Assembly (NCBI GenBank): GCA_001910725.1
Contig: MJGA01000025.1
Coordinates: 1-64,000 of the forward strand
From: Phanerodontia chrysosporium
Lineage: Eukaryota > Basidiomycota > Agaricomycetes > Polyporales > Phanerochaetaceae
DNA length: 64,000 nucleotides
Direction of reading: 5' to 3'
The notes beneath the pieces are model-generated. The model made no database searches and was not told where the DNA came from. It saw only the letters and a list, made by a program, of their open reading frames with translations. Each line of letters begins with the position of its first letter. The stretch's first letter is position 1. The translations under genes and the position numbers were made by a program. This document shows, in pieces, positions 1 to 12,207 of this stretch.

Positions 1-344
1 GTAATACTGCTGACCTCATGTATTTGCCCAAGCACCATTACGAAGCGATATTACGTGCTGACACAAGCCACGCAAAAGCTGACGCGGCATCACTGGTCAC
101 ACTGTGTGACAGAAAACGGACCGAAGTGGAGCTGTAGTCGTGGGTGGTAACCCGATTCCAAAGGGGAATCGGAACTCTCCAGCTTGACGCGGAAGGCCCA
201 AAAACTTTACGGTTCCGCGCAGAACAAGAAGCCCACAGAGCGGGGAGAAAGTAGAGTATATCGAGGTGTTGTAGAGCATGACGTGCGTACCAAAGCTTCT
301 CAGAATTGGGTCATAGCTTGCTAACCGCAACACACAGTTGACTT
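1..344. other. 5' intergenic region, nothing recognised
   Basis: This stretch lies upstream of the PPR-type gene. I see no convincing coding segment, RNA gene or repeat. It presumably holds the promoter and 5' leader of that gene, but no clear TATA box is visible. Confidence 0.4.
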
Positions 345-2906
345 ATGTTCATTTGTCGGCACCACTTGCTACGAGTGAACGGAACGAAGCTATATCCTCG
401 GCACACACCAAGCAGACTACTTCTTCGCTCTGTCAACCCTACTCTACCCCACCCAGCTCATGCCCGCTTGGCGTCCCGAACTGCCGCAGGCGGCGCAGCC
501 GCTGCTGAGCCGGCTGGAACCGCTCCTACCACTGGCGATGCCGCAGACAACACGACGCCGTGTGATGTGGCACCCGACGAGGCTGTATCGCCACCCACTC
601 CTATCGCGACCTTACCACCGACGGCGACCTCACGCGATAAGTCTCCTCGACGGCACGCACGCCGACCCGGAAGCTTCGGTATCACGACGCCCCATGATGC
701 AATGCGAAGGCTCAGTCTCGAGGTGTCGATGAAGCGTTATAGGATTGCCAATGAGCGCGTGGAAGAGATACTTAGGTCCGACTCTTGGTCGCCTCAGGAC
801 CGTGACGATGTAGCTCTTCAGATCCTGGGTCTTGCGCAAAATCGCGAGGTCTTCGAAGTCAAGACCCTCCGAGCACTTCTCGCGGACCTTCAAGGACGCA
901 GAAGCTTGACAAAAGTACCTCTTGGCCTCCTTTCCTTTGCTCTCGCGTCCACATTTGAACAAGCGACTGCAGACGGTAGCGCAGACGAGGTTTTCATCTA
1001 CACCACGCTCGCCCCAATATTCCTACACTCGCTTTCGTCCCGACGACCGACCATACATAAAGACGCCTCACACAAGCTGTCGCACATGCAAACACTATGG
1101 GTTCTCTTCAAGATTATTCGCAGACTAATACACCTCGAGCAATACAAATCTGTCATGCCCATCTTCGATGAACTTGTCAAGTCTGGGGCGATATCTCCCA
1201 AGGCTATGGAAGGTCTTCCATCAAGCGGCTTCGCACACATCGTCCTTACTGTCCTCCTCCGCTGCTGTATCGACTTCGGCTGGCGCTCGCGAGCCGCGTG
1301 GATCCTTCTTGAAACACCCCGTTGGGACCAAGCCATCTCACCTGCGTTCAACGAGGTCGTCAACGAAGTTGTCGATTTCCTACTGGATTCTGAAGAAGAA
1401 CCGACTACTCCGGGCTTAGCCGCAGCGCTCATGGTTCGCATCGTCAACAACCCCGACGTGATCACCGTGCCCGACCGCGTCGTCATCCGCTTCTACGACA
1501 TCATGCACCGACATCAGCTCCTGCAGCAGGCGAGGGCTTTCTACCGCGTTACTCGGGCGCCCGCCATCCTCGAAAAACGGAAGTACGCCACCCCACACCG
1601 CGAAAGCTTCATGTGGCTCTTCCGTGCCTCTGTGAGGGAGCGACAAATCCACATACTACGGCAGTTGGTGAAAGATCTCGTCGAAGAAGATGTTCCAATT
1701 CATCAGCTTGCGCGTTCCTTTGTCGTCTTGGAAGCTGCTGCTCACGGATTCATGACTTACGCTCGAACGCTATGGGAGCGTTGGAAGGACGATGTATTCG
1801 TGGTCGGCGACGGCGGCGTTGCTCTTAGGCTGGTGAGCTTGGTGCGAAGTCGCATCTCTTCGCTCAAGTACAGAGCGGAATTGGAATCACAACCCTCAGA
1901 GCAGCCACATGCAGGGTCCACGCTTGGCGAACCCCATGGGGACGCGGACGCAGCTTCGGAGCCGCCTCGCGCAGATCTCGATCTCTCAGAGAACGTCACT
2001 CCGAGTGCAATCAGAGCTGCATCCGACTCTGCCGCTGGCCCGACCCCACCTGATGCTCAAGAAGAGGAGCGCAGTGATTTGTCCTACGAGGAACGCATCG
2101 CGGACTACCGAGCATTTGCCGACAACGTCGTGAAAACGTTCAGAGGAGTCCATGAGCCGCTTGACGGCGCGCCTCACAAGACCTTGAACGCGTTGGCGCG
2201 GCTGTACATCATGATGGATAACGTCGAGGAAGGGTTCGCGATGCTCAGAGTTATCACGGAGCGCGGTCAGGTCCCCGACGTGCGGGACATCAATGTCGCG
2301 CTGTCAGCTCTGTCGGCCCACAATCCACGCACGGCGTCCCGCATCCTCGAGCGAATGGTCCAGCTCGGCATCGAGCCCAGCGCAGTGTCGTTCGGCACTG
2401 TTATCCACCACGCCGTGCTCAAGGGCGATACGTCCCTCGTGTCAGCTCTCATCACTCGCTCGCGACAGGTCAAGATCACTCAGCTCGATTACAAGACGAT
2501 CGGCAGCCTCATCCGCTCGGCGATCTCTATGCCCTACGAGGAGAACTCGCCCCACCGTGAGCGGCTGCGGAACGTCGAGAACCTGGTGTACTCGCTCACC
2601 GACGCAGGCTATGCGGTGTCACCTGCCATGGCTACAGACTGCATCCACGCTGCCTTGCGCGCCGACGAGCCCGTGACAGCCTTCAAGTTCTGGCGGCTTC
2701 TTGTCGACGGCAAGGTCGAACATACGGACTACAAGCAGAAGGCCCTGCGGGCACGCATTGGCCGGAACCTTATGCGACACGCCAGGGCGGGAGTGCTGCG
2801 AGAAGCGACTGCGCGTTCCATGACTTGGGAGCTCGGCCTGCGGCCCTCGAGCGACGGTAGCATGAGCTGGCTCGAAGAAGACGACGCGAAGCAGGGACAT
2901 TCGTAG
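345..2906 (+). CDS. Mitochondrial PPR-type (pentatricopeptide-like) protein
   Basis: An uninterrupted 853-residue frame with no intron, unusual in this intron-rich window. The first ~50 residues are rich in Arg, Leu and Ser with almost no acids (for example RLLLRSVNP, ARLASRTAAGG), as in a mitochondrial targeting peptide. A low-complexity Ala/Thr/Pro segment follows to about residue 110. The rest is helical. The clearest PPR-like pairs are near residues 610-720, with phrases such as ALARLYIMMDNVEEGFAMLRVI and VALSALSAHNPRTASRILERMVQLGIEPSAVSF broken here for length, where the classic VTYNTLI-like and G-x-x-P turn pattern is recognisable. Family members bind organellar RNA and act in its processing or translation. 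The specific target cannot be read from sequence. The first ATG gives a good presequence, so I keep it. The PPR call is by pattern, not by database search. Confidence 0.75.
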   Translation: MFICRHHLLRVNGTKLYPRHTPSRLLLRSVNPTLPHPAHARLASRTAAGGAAAAEPAGTAPTTGDAADNTTPCDVAPDEAVSPPTPIATLPPTATSRDKSPRRHARRPGSFGITTPHDAMRRLSLEVSMKRYRIANERVEEILRSDSWSPQDRDDVALQILGLAQNREVFEVKTLRALLADLQGRRSLTKVPLGLLSFALASTFEQATADGSADEVFIYTTLAPIFLHSLSSRRPTIHKDASHKLSHMQTLWVLFKIIRRLIHLEQYKSVMPIFDELVKSGAISPKAMEGLPSSGFAHIVLTVLLRCCIDFGWRSRAAWILLETPRWDQAISPAFNEVVNEVVDFLLDSEEEPTTPGLAAALMVRIVNNPDVITVPDRVVIRFYDIMHRHQLLQQARAFYRVTRAPAILEKRKYATPHRESFMWLFRASVRERQIHILRQLVKDLVEEDVPIHQLARSFVVLEAAAHGFMTYARTLWERWKDDVFVVGDGGVALRLVSLVRSRISSLKYRAELESQPSEQPHAGSTLGEPHGDADAASEPPRADLDLSENVTPSAIRAASDSAAGPTPPDAQEEERSDLSYEERIADYRAFADNVVKTFRGVHEPLDGAPHKTLNALARLYIMMDNVEEGFAMLRVITERGQVPDVRDINVALSALSAHNPRTASRILERMVQLGIEPSAVSFGTVIHHAVLKGDTSLVSALITRSRQVKITQLDYKTIGSLIRSAISMPYEENSPHRERLRNVENLVYSLTDAGYAVSPAMATDCIHAALRADEPVTAFKFWRLLVDGKVEHTDYKQKALRARIGRNLMRHARAGVLREATARSMTWELGLRPSSDGSMSWLEEDDAKQGHS

Positions 2907-3956
2907 GCAGACATGGGAGGACGGGACTCGCCTAAAGGCTCCGGACGCTGGTGATCACCGGAGCAGCTCCCCCCTGCGTCCGGGACGCCGATGCTGGGCA
3001 GGAGACGACCTCCACGGGGCCTCGAGCATCGGCGGCCGGTGCTGCGACAGAGTCATGGGATGCGGGAGCGACGCTCTGTGTCCGTTGCGCGCGCACGACA
3101 CGCAGCAGGGTGCGGTCACTGGCAGTCTCGCTCATCAAATTCGGGTGCAATTGGGAGAGTCGCTGGAAGGCGTGCGTGGAATGCGGGGACGCTAGCTGTG
3201 GGGGTCAGCTAGCCTGGTTCACGTGGTGAAGGCATTTCGTTTCTTCCAGAACGGCGCGGGCGGGATGGAGTGGAGGGGACACACATGGGTCGGTGCGTCG
3301 GGCGTCGTGGGTCGGATGCGCAAGGGCCGGGGTGCAGCGATGACGATAGCAGTAGGGTATGGTACGGTACTGTAAGCGGCAGGCTGGGACGAGGTCCCCT
3401 TGGCCGATAATCTCACAACTCTGGAATGCGCTCGGCGTGGGCATCAGCGATTTGATACAGTGCCGCATCTGTGAATCAGGCCTGGTATGTGCTCGCTATG
3501 GGAGCTGAGACCCGCGTGGATGGAAACGGTCGAGGAAAGCACGAAACGCCGGGGTTGCACCGCGTGGATTGGGCCGGCGGGCGAATGGGCGACCCGTGAC
3601 GGCCGTGAGGGTCAGAAGCAGCGCAGATGCGCATGCGACGATGTTTATTGCCTCGAAATATTTTCTGAGCTCGAAGGCGGACGCAAGCAGAGAACAAACA
3701 GAGCTGATCCGTCAAAAGCGTCGTCCTCGCCTTTAAACCTGGACCTGAAACTACCCCGCATTCTGCCCCGCACTTCGTCTGCCTCCTCCACCCCCGCCTC
3801 GCGACCTCGTCCCCGTCGTCCTGAACCAGTTCAGCGACGCATTCCCTGGGCTACCCGTCCTCGATCAGATCAGGCCCAAACCCGGCCAGTGTTTCCCTCG
3901 CGCCTGCGCCTGACTGCCCGCTCCCACCCCTCTCCTCCGCACCCGCCTGCCCTCCC
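2907..3956. other. Intergenic region with pyrimidine-rich promoter tract
   Basis: No gene is supported here. From about 3730 to 3955 the + strand is strongly C/T-rich (runs such as ctcctccacccccgcctcgc), typical of fungal promoters and 5' leaders just before the Zn2Cys6 gene start at 3957. The rest is the 3' side of the PPR gene. Confidence 0.45.
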
Positions 3957-6927
3957 ATGGCCCCGTCTCGTGCTAAAAAAGAGTCTGCCTCTCCCACCCC
4001 GCCTTCTGACGACGCTGTACCCAAAGATTCGTCCGAAAACAGTAAAATCAAGAGAAAGTCAGTCTCTCTTCCCCCGACATTTCACCGTTCGTTTCAGTGC
4101 CCCCCTTGCCGCCTCCCTCTAATTCTGCCCCCGCCTCCTGCTCTCTCTCTTCTACTGCTACCAGGCATTAGCCCTTCACCCCTCTCTACTTTGCCACCAT
4201 TTCCTTTCTTCAGTTGCGTTTCCAGTCGTCGGCCGCGTTTTCCATGTCCATGCGTTCCACTCGCTCTGCAGACACGAGAGCTAACCCTGACCCTTTGCAA
4301 ACCAGGCGGCAATCTCAGAGTCCGTGTTCCTCTCGCTTACGAGGCCTGTCCTGCCCAGACTGACCCCTGTGCCGTCATGCAGGTTGCGATGCTTGCAGAG
4401 CTCGCAAAGTGAGGTGCGCAAGGGAGAACCCCGACGACCCGAAGCAGTCGTGCAAGCACTGCATCGCGCTCGGCATTCCTTGCACGTACGATTATCAGCC
4501 TAAAAAGCGGGGCCCACCAAACCTGTGAGTCCCACTGTCCCCGTTCCGCGTCGATGCGAATGAGAGTGCGAGCGCGTTCGACAGGTACCTCCGTCGGCTG
4601 CAGGAGGCCCAAGCAGCTGCCCAAGCCGCGGCGCAGGCCCAGGCGCAAGAGAACGGCAATGTCGAAACCGTCCAGTCTCCGGCGCAGAAGAGCGCGAGCC
4701 CAGCGCAGTCGGCGATGTCGACAAGCCCTCAGCTGCCTCTCCATTCCTCGAGCCCTCGATGAACAACGTGCCGACCTCTATGCACGCAGGCGCCCTCACG
4801 CCCTCGCGATATCCTATTGCTGCGGACGGCTTCCACACCCAGTTCCCCGGCATCTCCTTCCCCAACGGCCGCCCCGAGCAGAACGGTCGCTCTATCCGGA
4901 GCGAGGAGCCGAACGGCTTCGCGGCGAACGAGCCGTTCAGCACCTACCCGCTGTTTAACTGGTCGTATAAACAGCACCAGCCACTGCCTATACCCCCCGA
5001 CTGCTATACCCCCGCTTTCATATTATTATCGCCCACACAGGCTCGAAGACATTGCGCCGCGCGATACGATCCTGCTCATCATCGCGCTGTTCTTCGACTT
5101 CGTCTACCCGCTAACGCCGTGCGTACATAAGCCGACGTTCATGGCCGACGTGCACTCCAGGCGGGAAGAACGAGATCCTCTCTTCTTCGCTCTCGTCATG
5201 TCCACCGTGGCATCTACTCTGGTGCAGGTTCCCAGGTCGTACCTGCCGATGGAACGGCATGCGGTTCGCAAGCTGGCTCAGACCTGCCACGAAGCCAGCC
5301 GCCACATCTCAGTAGCATCCTATGATCCTCCCACGTCAATGCACGTCGTCATCAGATACTTGTAAGTACTAGTGACCTTCAATTCATTCGCGCTGATCCC
5401 CTTATCACCACTGAATTAGCGACTGTGTGTACCACTTTTGTGAGGGCCACGACGCTACGCAGCACGCGGCGTTCGGTGAAGCGGCGCACATCGCCATCAC
5501 CCTGAGAATGCACGAAGAGTCGTCCTACGAGGGCCTCGATCTCGTTGAGTGCGAGGTTCGCCGGAGGACGTTCTGGCTGCTCTTTGGGGGTAAGCCTCCG
5601 CGCCCTTTCTTGCCTTTCTGGAGATAGCTCAACTCTGCTGCCCTCAGCTGACAAGTCGATGTCCATTCTGCTCGGACGACCGATTTCTCTGCGCGACGAG
5701 GACACCACGTGCAACTTCCCTCGCGAGCTGGACGATGAGTAGTGAGTTGGCTCCCTGCAGATCCACGCGACCGAGATTTAACCATGCTATACCCGCTTTC
5801 TCCCTTGGGGTATGTTTTCCCCCAGCATCACGCCAAGCGCATACCTCCCACAGCCGCACGGCAAAACGGCACTTGTTTCCGGGCTGAACTACATCTCCCG
5901 GATATTTGCATTGCTGGGCGAGATTCTGGTCCGGATCCGGGTGGACAAGCGCTCGCCGCCACAAGGACAGTTCCTTACGGCACGATTGGAGGAGGTGCAG
6001 GCGCTGCACAACAGGATTATGGGAGCGCTATCGCACGCACCGGAGCCGCTCCGACTGAAGCACGCGCTGGGTCACGCCATCCTCCCGAGTACGGTGGCGC
6101 CGGCTTCCGTCAGGCAACATTCGCGGAAGTCAAGGACTTCTTCGATAACCCCAATGCCTCTCGCGCTAATGCACTCAACCCGTTCCTCGTGATGCAGGCG
6201 AACCTGTATGTGACTCAGGTGAGCCTGCAACGGTTTTCCATCATAGACTACTCGAGGCTCATTGTTTCACCCACGCAGCAACTCGTGCGCTTCGTGATCG
6301 AGCAATACCGTGATGAGCTCATGACATCCCTACATGGGCATATCGACGAGTCACGAGTGGCCGAGGATAGGGAAGCAGTTGCGAGTGACCTGCTGAATAT
6401 CCTGCACAGGTATGGGAGCCCTCTTCGCTTCGGTGTCTATTCGCAGTCATTGAAATATTCTTCTTTAAGCATACCCATTCAGTCGATCGCGACCAATGGG
6501 CCGTCTTTGGTGAGCTGAGCCTTTACTCTACGCCTTCCCGACGAACAGCGTCTGATGGTTGCATGCAGGTCCACAAGGTCCGCTTCGTGGCATCCACGCT
6601 CCTCGACGCCGTGCGCAAGGCGGAGACCGCCCCGGCCTCGGCCGCACGTGCGCACGCCTACCTCTGTGAGTGCCCCGCTAACTCCCTTTGTGGCGTGATC
6701 TTCACAACGCTAACCGTGCCTGCCTCAGGGGACTTCCTGTCTATCCTGTCCGAGATCGAAAGGAACTATTTGTGAGTACCTCATCCATCACTCTCACCCC
6801 GGAGTTCGGGCTTCGGCGAAACTGGAAGCATCCTCTGACGTTCGGCATTTTCCTCCCATGCAGATTGGACGACGACCGTGATGCTGCGTCGAGCGCCGAT
6901 GGCATGCCCCTCGTTGGAAGCAACTAG
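3957..6927 (+). CDS. Zn2Cys6 fungal-specific transcription factor
   Basis: A multi-exon nuclear DNA-binding regulator. After a short basic first exon, the exon starting near 4374 encodes the binuclear zinc cluster with spacing C-x2-C-x6-C-x11-C-x2-C-x6-C (CDACRARKVRC then CKHCIALGIPC), followed by a linker and a Gln/Ala-rich coil. The fungal-specific middle domain follows: FFDFVYPLTPCVHKPTF (about 5090), a segment with FGEAAHIAITLRMH, the typical RRRTFWLLF and the GRPISLRDEDTT motif (about 5660). Exons continue to SEIERNYL and end at SADGMPLVGSN. The boundaries of the first intron (about 4042-4372) are uncertain. Near 6077 the frame must shift by one base (GCC read as GCCC restores HPPEYGGAGFRQATF), so a sequence indel is likely. 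The target genes are unknown; Agaricomycete relatives include regulators of carbon use and development. Confidence 0.85.
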
Positions 6928-7766
6928 GCTTCGACCCCTGCACCCTTCCTGTCTCGGACCATGCGACAACTGACAGACAGTGGCTTCGGTTGCCCGCGGT
7001 TACAGCGGCCGCACTCACGCGCGTACTCGTGGTCGTCTTCTTTGCTTGGGCTTTTGTCTACGTTGCTTGTGCACTTTGATTAACCACACTGCGTTGTATT
7101 TTATTCGCTACAGTGCTATCTACCCTCTCTACCTTGCTTTTATAATTTCTCAACCTAGTGTTTGTATTTGTGAGTTTTAGGATGTAAAATAACAGTTGTA
7201 TGTTTGTTGTCTTCTATGATTCCCCTTCCTCTGGGGTCGTTGCTAGCGCTACCGCTGGAGCGAGCTTGGTAGCACCGATGGTGCCCCGAAAGCAGGAGTA
7301 CGCCTTTATGGGCTAGAGCACTCCGAGCACGAGGAGACGGCTTCGGGAAGCAACCGCAGAGGTTATCGGTCGCTGTCAAGGCAGGCTGGAAGTTTGTGCG
7401 GACTTCCGCCGTGCGGGGGTGCGCACGTAATAGACAGCGGCCAACGTGCACATAAATGCTTCCAGATATCATGACACGGAGGTTCTCGCACACTGATGGG
7501 CCTGACTTGGAGGATTTTGCGCGAGCAGGACTCGGCTTCAGTTGCTCACCTTTAGGCAGTATCCTTAGGATTCCCCCGAAAAGGAATTGGCGTGCTTATA
7601 CCCTAAATGGCGCTCGCGGCAAATTGCGTGATCGGCTCGTGCACGCCAGGAATGGGCAATACAATGTTTGCCTTCGAGTTTACGCGTAGAGTTCGCGAAC
7701 TTTGGTTGGGACCTGCTTCCATCTTCCGCATTCTGCTTCTCGCTGTTGTCTCGCCGTCTTGCTCAG
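6928..7766. other. Intergenic region between transcription factor and AOS1
   Basis: Contains the AT-richer 3' end of the transcription factor gene (about 7080-7210, ttgtattttattcgctac and ttataatttctcaacc) and the upstream region of AOS1. No further gene or RNA is visible. Confidence 0.4.
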
Positions 7767-9662
7767 ATGGAGACCACTGATATTGGCTCGAAGAGCGTCC
7801 CGCTCCAGATAACGGAAGGTACGCCATTCTATCGCAGAATGCCCGCGCCATGTGCTCGAGGGCGGCAGCAGTGCTCTTCTAGCCCTTTCGCGCTCCTTCG
7901 TCAGTGTACTGACGCTGTCTGGTGTGTCTATAGATGAGGCGGCTGTCTACGACAGACAGATCCGGCTATGGGGCCTCGAGGCCCAGCAGAGGTGCGCACG
8001 AAACCAGGCCTTCGCCCGCCACACTGCTCCGCGATCAGATACCGCGGAGGCGTCGGGCTGGGCGGCCCTGCGCCACCCCTTCTGTGAACGTTGCTTGCGA
8101 GCGGTGACACGCGTACAGGATGCGAAATGCGACGATCCTTGTGCTTCGCCTTAAAGGGGTTGCGACCGAGACCATCAAGAACATCGTGCTTGCCGGCATC
8201 GGCAAGCTCATCCTCGTCGACACCGACGACGTCTCAGCAGAGGATCTCGGTGCAGGGTTCTTTTTCCGCGATGAGGACGTGGGTAAGAAGGTAAGCGTTG
8301 TGTGCACCTCTTTTGCCAAGTGGCAGCGACCCGTTTGCTGCACCGGCCAATCGATAGAGGCCTCGGAGGTGTCTTCCGCTTCCGTTATCGCCGCTCAATG
8401 TACCTGCAGTCGGTGCTAAACAGGGACCTCCTGGCAGACATCGTGCTGCACAGATTCTCCGAGGATGCTGGGAGTACCTAATGCGGCCCTGAGCGTGTCA
8501 TTCCCAGGTGACGACAGGTAGCAGTGCCCGCTTATCGAGCTCTCAAACTCTTATTTCCGAGTATACACATGATGTGGCGGTACTGTGGAGGTTGCTCCAT
8601 GGATGCTGCCGTTCTGCAGACGTCCGTCTGGAAATTATTGCCTCTTCGGTTCGCATCGCCGCCCAAAATTCACTGCTAACGAGCATTCCAGAGAGTAGCA
8701 GCAGCAAAGCCGCACATCGAGAGTCTTAACCCGCTAGTCACGGTCGAGGTGCTCCAAGACCCCTCTCTGTTAGATGGTGATGGTCTGGACAACCTTATCA
8801 AGGCGTGGACTTGGTCTGCGTGACAGACTGGGACCGGGAGGGCCTGGTGAGAGTTGCTCGGCTGTCGCTCTGGTAACCCGCTAAAGGCTCTGTCCAGACA
8901 CGCATTAACGACGTCTGCCGGCGGCACTCGAAACCATTCTACGCTGGAGGCACATTCGGCTTGTTCGGGTATATTTTCTGCGACCTGCTACAACACGACT
9001 ATATCTCCCCGTACGTGCCACTGTCTCGACAGCTGTCTCGCTATATTGACAATGTACGGCAGCGATCGCTCTGCGCCCGCAGGCAAAGAGACGGTGCAAA
9101 AGAACGTCAAGCTCACGGCGGCGTATGTCCCACTGAGCGAAGCGCTCGAGCATCGGTGGAAGGGCTTGACCCGCAAACAGACAAAAGAGCTCAACCCTGC
9201 GGCCGTCTTCTCTGTTATGGGTGAGTTTTAACGCGCTCGGTGCTGCCCTGCTCGGGTCGGAACTGATTCTGCGGCCGGGCAGCGCTGTGGGAATACCAGT
9301 CCAAGCATGGCGGACAGCTCCCGGACGACGCGTCGGCCGTCGCTGAGCTCGAGGCCATCGCGACTTCGCTGCTGGCGAAGGCCGATGTGAATAGGCAGGC
9401 TCTCTCATCCATCCCCAGGGATATGCTCGAGTGCGTCATCGAGAGTTTAACTGCGGTCTTATCGTGCCTTACTCATGAGCATTGCAGGACAATTGCGACG
9501 ACGGCCGCCCACGAACTTTCACCCGTATGTGCCGTCGTGGGAGGTATGCTCGCGCAGGACATATTGAAAGCCCTTGCCGCGCGCGAACCTCCGATAGCAA
9601 ATTTCTTCACCTTTGATGGCAGCACTGGGGGAGGAACCGTCATCCGCATGAGCATGCCCTGA
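7767..9662 (+). CDS. AOS1: SUMO-activating enzyme subunit 1 (AOS1/SAE1)
   Basis: The smaller subunit of the heterodimeric SUMO E1, which with UBA2 adenylates SUMO and passes it to UBC9 in the nucleus. Exon 1 (7767-7818) encodes METTDIGSKSVPLQITE; exon 2 (7934-7991) continues with the hallmark DEAAVYDRQIRLWGLEAQQ. Exon 3 (8119-8290) carries the Rossmann-like strand ending IVLAGIGKLILVDTDDV and FFFRDEDVGKK. Exon 4 from 8692 gives RVAAAKPHIESLNPLVTVEV, then VDLVCVTDWDREGL, and 8898 onward gives INDVCRRHSKPFYAGGTFG. The last exons contain KLTAAYVPLSEALEHRWKGL and the closing ELSPVCAVVGGMLAQDILKA. Exon 4 needs one extra G at about 8801 (AAGG to AAGGG, giving LIKGVDLVC) to stay open. The intron at 8291-8691 is about 400 nt, far longer than the others. 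Identity is well supported; the frameshift is probably a sequence error. Confidence 0.9.
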
Positions 9663-9829
9663 GGTTCGGTAACTCTGAAGTCATCCCTGGTGAAATTCAT
9701 GTCGAATGTCCCGATATTTCTTGTCCATGCGGGTCGTGCTCACAAGACAGGTGTTCGTAAGGTAACATGAAGCAAGAATGACGGTAATGAGATTCTAAAC
9801 CGTCCGCTCTACACGCTCGTGATGTTCTG

Positions 9830-11454
9830 TTATGGCGCGCCTTTCCCCGTCTCGTTCAGCACCCGGTAGAAATCTGCCACGAGATACAGGCTCCCGGCGA
9901 TGACGACGAGCCCTTCGCTCTCGCAATCGTCCGACTGTGCGTCCCGTATTTGGTTCTCCGCCGCCCAGTTCAGCGCCGCGCGCAGCTGCGGTTCGCCAGC
10001 GCCCTCGTCCTCCTTCTCGGGAGCCCACACGTCTGCGCCAGGAAGCAGCGAGCGCACGACGTCGCGCATCTCGGACGGCTTCTCGGACTTGACCCAGGGC
10101 ATGTCCTGGGGCGGGGTGAATCGCAGCAGGGCGACGCGCGTGACGACCTTCACGTGCGCACCGAGGCTGTCCGGGTCCAGCGCGAGCAGTGGCGTGAGCG
10201 TCTGCTCGGGAGTCTTGGGCGGCGAGTGCGACAGCGCGAGGATGTACGTAAGGGATATCGTCCTGCACGGCGGCTCGCCCCGGGACGGCGGGGACCAGGC
10301 GGCTCCATGGGCCCTGGCGCCACGAGCGCCGGCGAGGGTGGCGAGGGGGGCTTGGTCACGGCGGCGAGAACGCCCTCGATGAAGGATGCCAGACGTGCCG
10401 AGGCTGCGGGGTTGTGTGCACCGTCTGCCAGGATGACGAACTCCCGCGTGGGCGTAGAACGGTCGGCGGAAAAGGGCAGCGTCATGGTGTGGAAAGACAG
10501 CCGGCCGCGCCAGCGTGTGGACTGGATCCCCTGCGAGATGGTCGTCGCTGTGATGCGGTGCTTGAAGTCGAGCGGGTGGTCCGTGTCAAGCAGCTCGGAG
10601 ATGATCGTGATTGCTGTGCCGAGATTATCGAGCTGGTGCTCGCCCTGCAGCGGGAGGAGCGCATGCACGAAGTCGGGGTTTCCTGGCATCCCGGGCAGCG
10701 CGAAAGAGACCGGCTGCGAGAACGGCTGGATGCCATCTTCGCACTGGAAAGCGGAGGGCTTGAGGGACGTCGGACAAACGGGCTGTCCCTCGAGTGTAGA
10801 GCCCCAGTCGCGCCTCGTCGGGAGGATCGCACGGATTAGGCGTGCGCCAACGCTCTCGATGACTTCCTGCACGACAGCCTCAACCTCAGCGCTGTGGAGT
10901 GGGTTTTGCGGTCCGAGAACGAACGGCTTGCCTGGCCGGGCGATGGCAGCCTTCTCCCGCGCAATCTCGCGGATGTTCGTGCCGAGAAACGCCTGGTGGT
11001 CTAGGTCCACGGTAGTCAGGGCGGACACGAGGACACAGTCGTCCGGGATAACGTTGGTCGCATCGAGGCGGCCGCCCATGCCGACCTCGAGCACGACAAC
11101 GTCAACCTCGGCCTCCTCAAATATGACGAGCGCGGTTGCAGTGAGGAGCTCGAAGCTGGAGCAATTGAGGTTGTGTTCGCTGTTCGCAGCCTCCACGCGC
11201 TTCCGGGTTGACTCGTATACGGATGGGAGGACAGATCCGCTGTCGATGGTGATGCAGTCATGAACGACAGCAAGATGAGGGCTGTTGAACCTGCCAACGC
11301 TGTACGATGAAGCAGAGAGGATTGAGGATAGTAACGCCGTGACGCTGCCCTTCCCATTCGTGCCTGCGATGTGGCACGTCGGGCGGGTGTATCTGGGGAG
11401 ATATGTGAGGAGCTCGCGGATTCTGTCTAAAGACAGATCAATACGTCCAGCCAT
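9830..11454 (-). CDS. FOL3: Dihydrofolate synthase / folylpolyglutamate synthase family ligase
   Basis: A Mur-ligase-type enzyme of folate synthesis that joins glutamate to dihydropteroate (FOL3) or to folates. I favour FOL3-type from the short N-terminus beginning MAGRIDLSLDRIRELLTYL. The P-loop CHIAGTNGKGSV is near residue 30, SPHLAVVHDCI follows, then VLEVGMGGRLDATNV and DLDHQAFLGTNIREIAREKA, all family signatures. The C-terminal domain starts around VILADGAHNPAASARLA. The frame breaks inside a Pro-rich loop near 10280; adding one base to the CCCC run (plus strand) joins it to ISLTYILALSHSPPKTPEQT and then to the end KVVTRVALLRF...LVADFYRVLNETGKGAP. No intron is needed. The gene is divergent from SMC6, sharing a 750-bp upstream region. 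FOL3 versus MET7-type substrate choice is inferred only. Confidence 0.85.
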
Positions 11455-12207
11455 GTGGATCTAAGGATATCTGCTGAAGCTGTCTGGTGTCTAGAGTGAG
11501 AAAACACGGCATCGCTACTGGATTTATATTTCTAAGCTCACCTCAGCTCCCGAGCACGGCGGTGACGCAAAGGGGAGTCATAGGCGCCGGTAGGACTCAC
11601 ACTTAGGTAAGACCCCGAACACTTCAGTCCGTCGAGCAATCTGCTTCTCACCCCTGTAAGTTCTCTTACGCACAGTGCATGCCTGGGCTATGAGCCTGGA
11701 ACGACGTAACTCAGCTCCGCCTGTAAATTTGGTGTGGCCACTGGCATACAAGCCTGCACCGCTGCCCAACGTATCCACCGTGCAACGTATCCACCGCGCC
11801 TGAGCGGAACGAGTATATATAACCGCTATACCAGACACAGACGGCAAAAATATACTGCAAGGTGAGCAGAGACTCTCGCTCGCACGCCACCATGCTATTG
11901 CCTCAGTAGCAGAAGCAGAAATACAGTCAGACAGTTTGCATCACCACAACATATGCACTTTACAGCGACGAGTGCTCCAGTAGAATAGGTTCAAAATTGT
12001 AAAGCTGAAACAGCCTCGCAGAAGAGGAAGCAAAAGGTGAAGGCGTGCAGAACTTTGCAGGACCTCCAAACTCTGGACAATCGAGATGGTCTGAGGCGCT
12101 CGTGCTTGCTATTGTTTGCATTTGCTTACCTCGTGGCACGGGGTCTCATTTGGACGCGTCGCGTCTTTGCCAACGACCACCACGCCCTTTCCACTCCGTT
12201 GCTCACC
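11455..12207. promoter_or_regulatory. Divergent promoter region between FOL3-type gene and SMC6
   Basis: About 750 bp separate the two divergent starts. A TATA-like gagtatatataacc lies at 11810-11823 and could serve either side. On the + strand, an upstream in-frame ATG at 12037 would add a hydrophobic stretch to SMC6, but I regard this as 5' leader. Nothing else coding is apparent. Confidence 0.4.

Noticed and set aside
9950..11263. 437-codon + frame opposite the folate ligase gene
   Set aside because: It is antisense to a clear P-loop ligase and has no family resemblance; it follows GC bias at the third codon position.
12037..12207. Upstream start for SMC6 at 12037
   Set aside because: The added residues are hydrophobic and unlike SMC6 N-termini; the ATG at 12208 opens a typical acidic/basic start.
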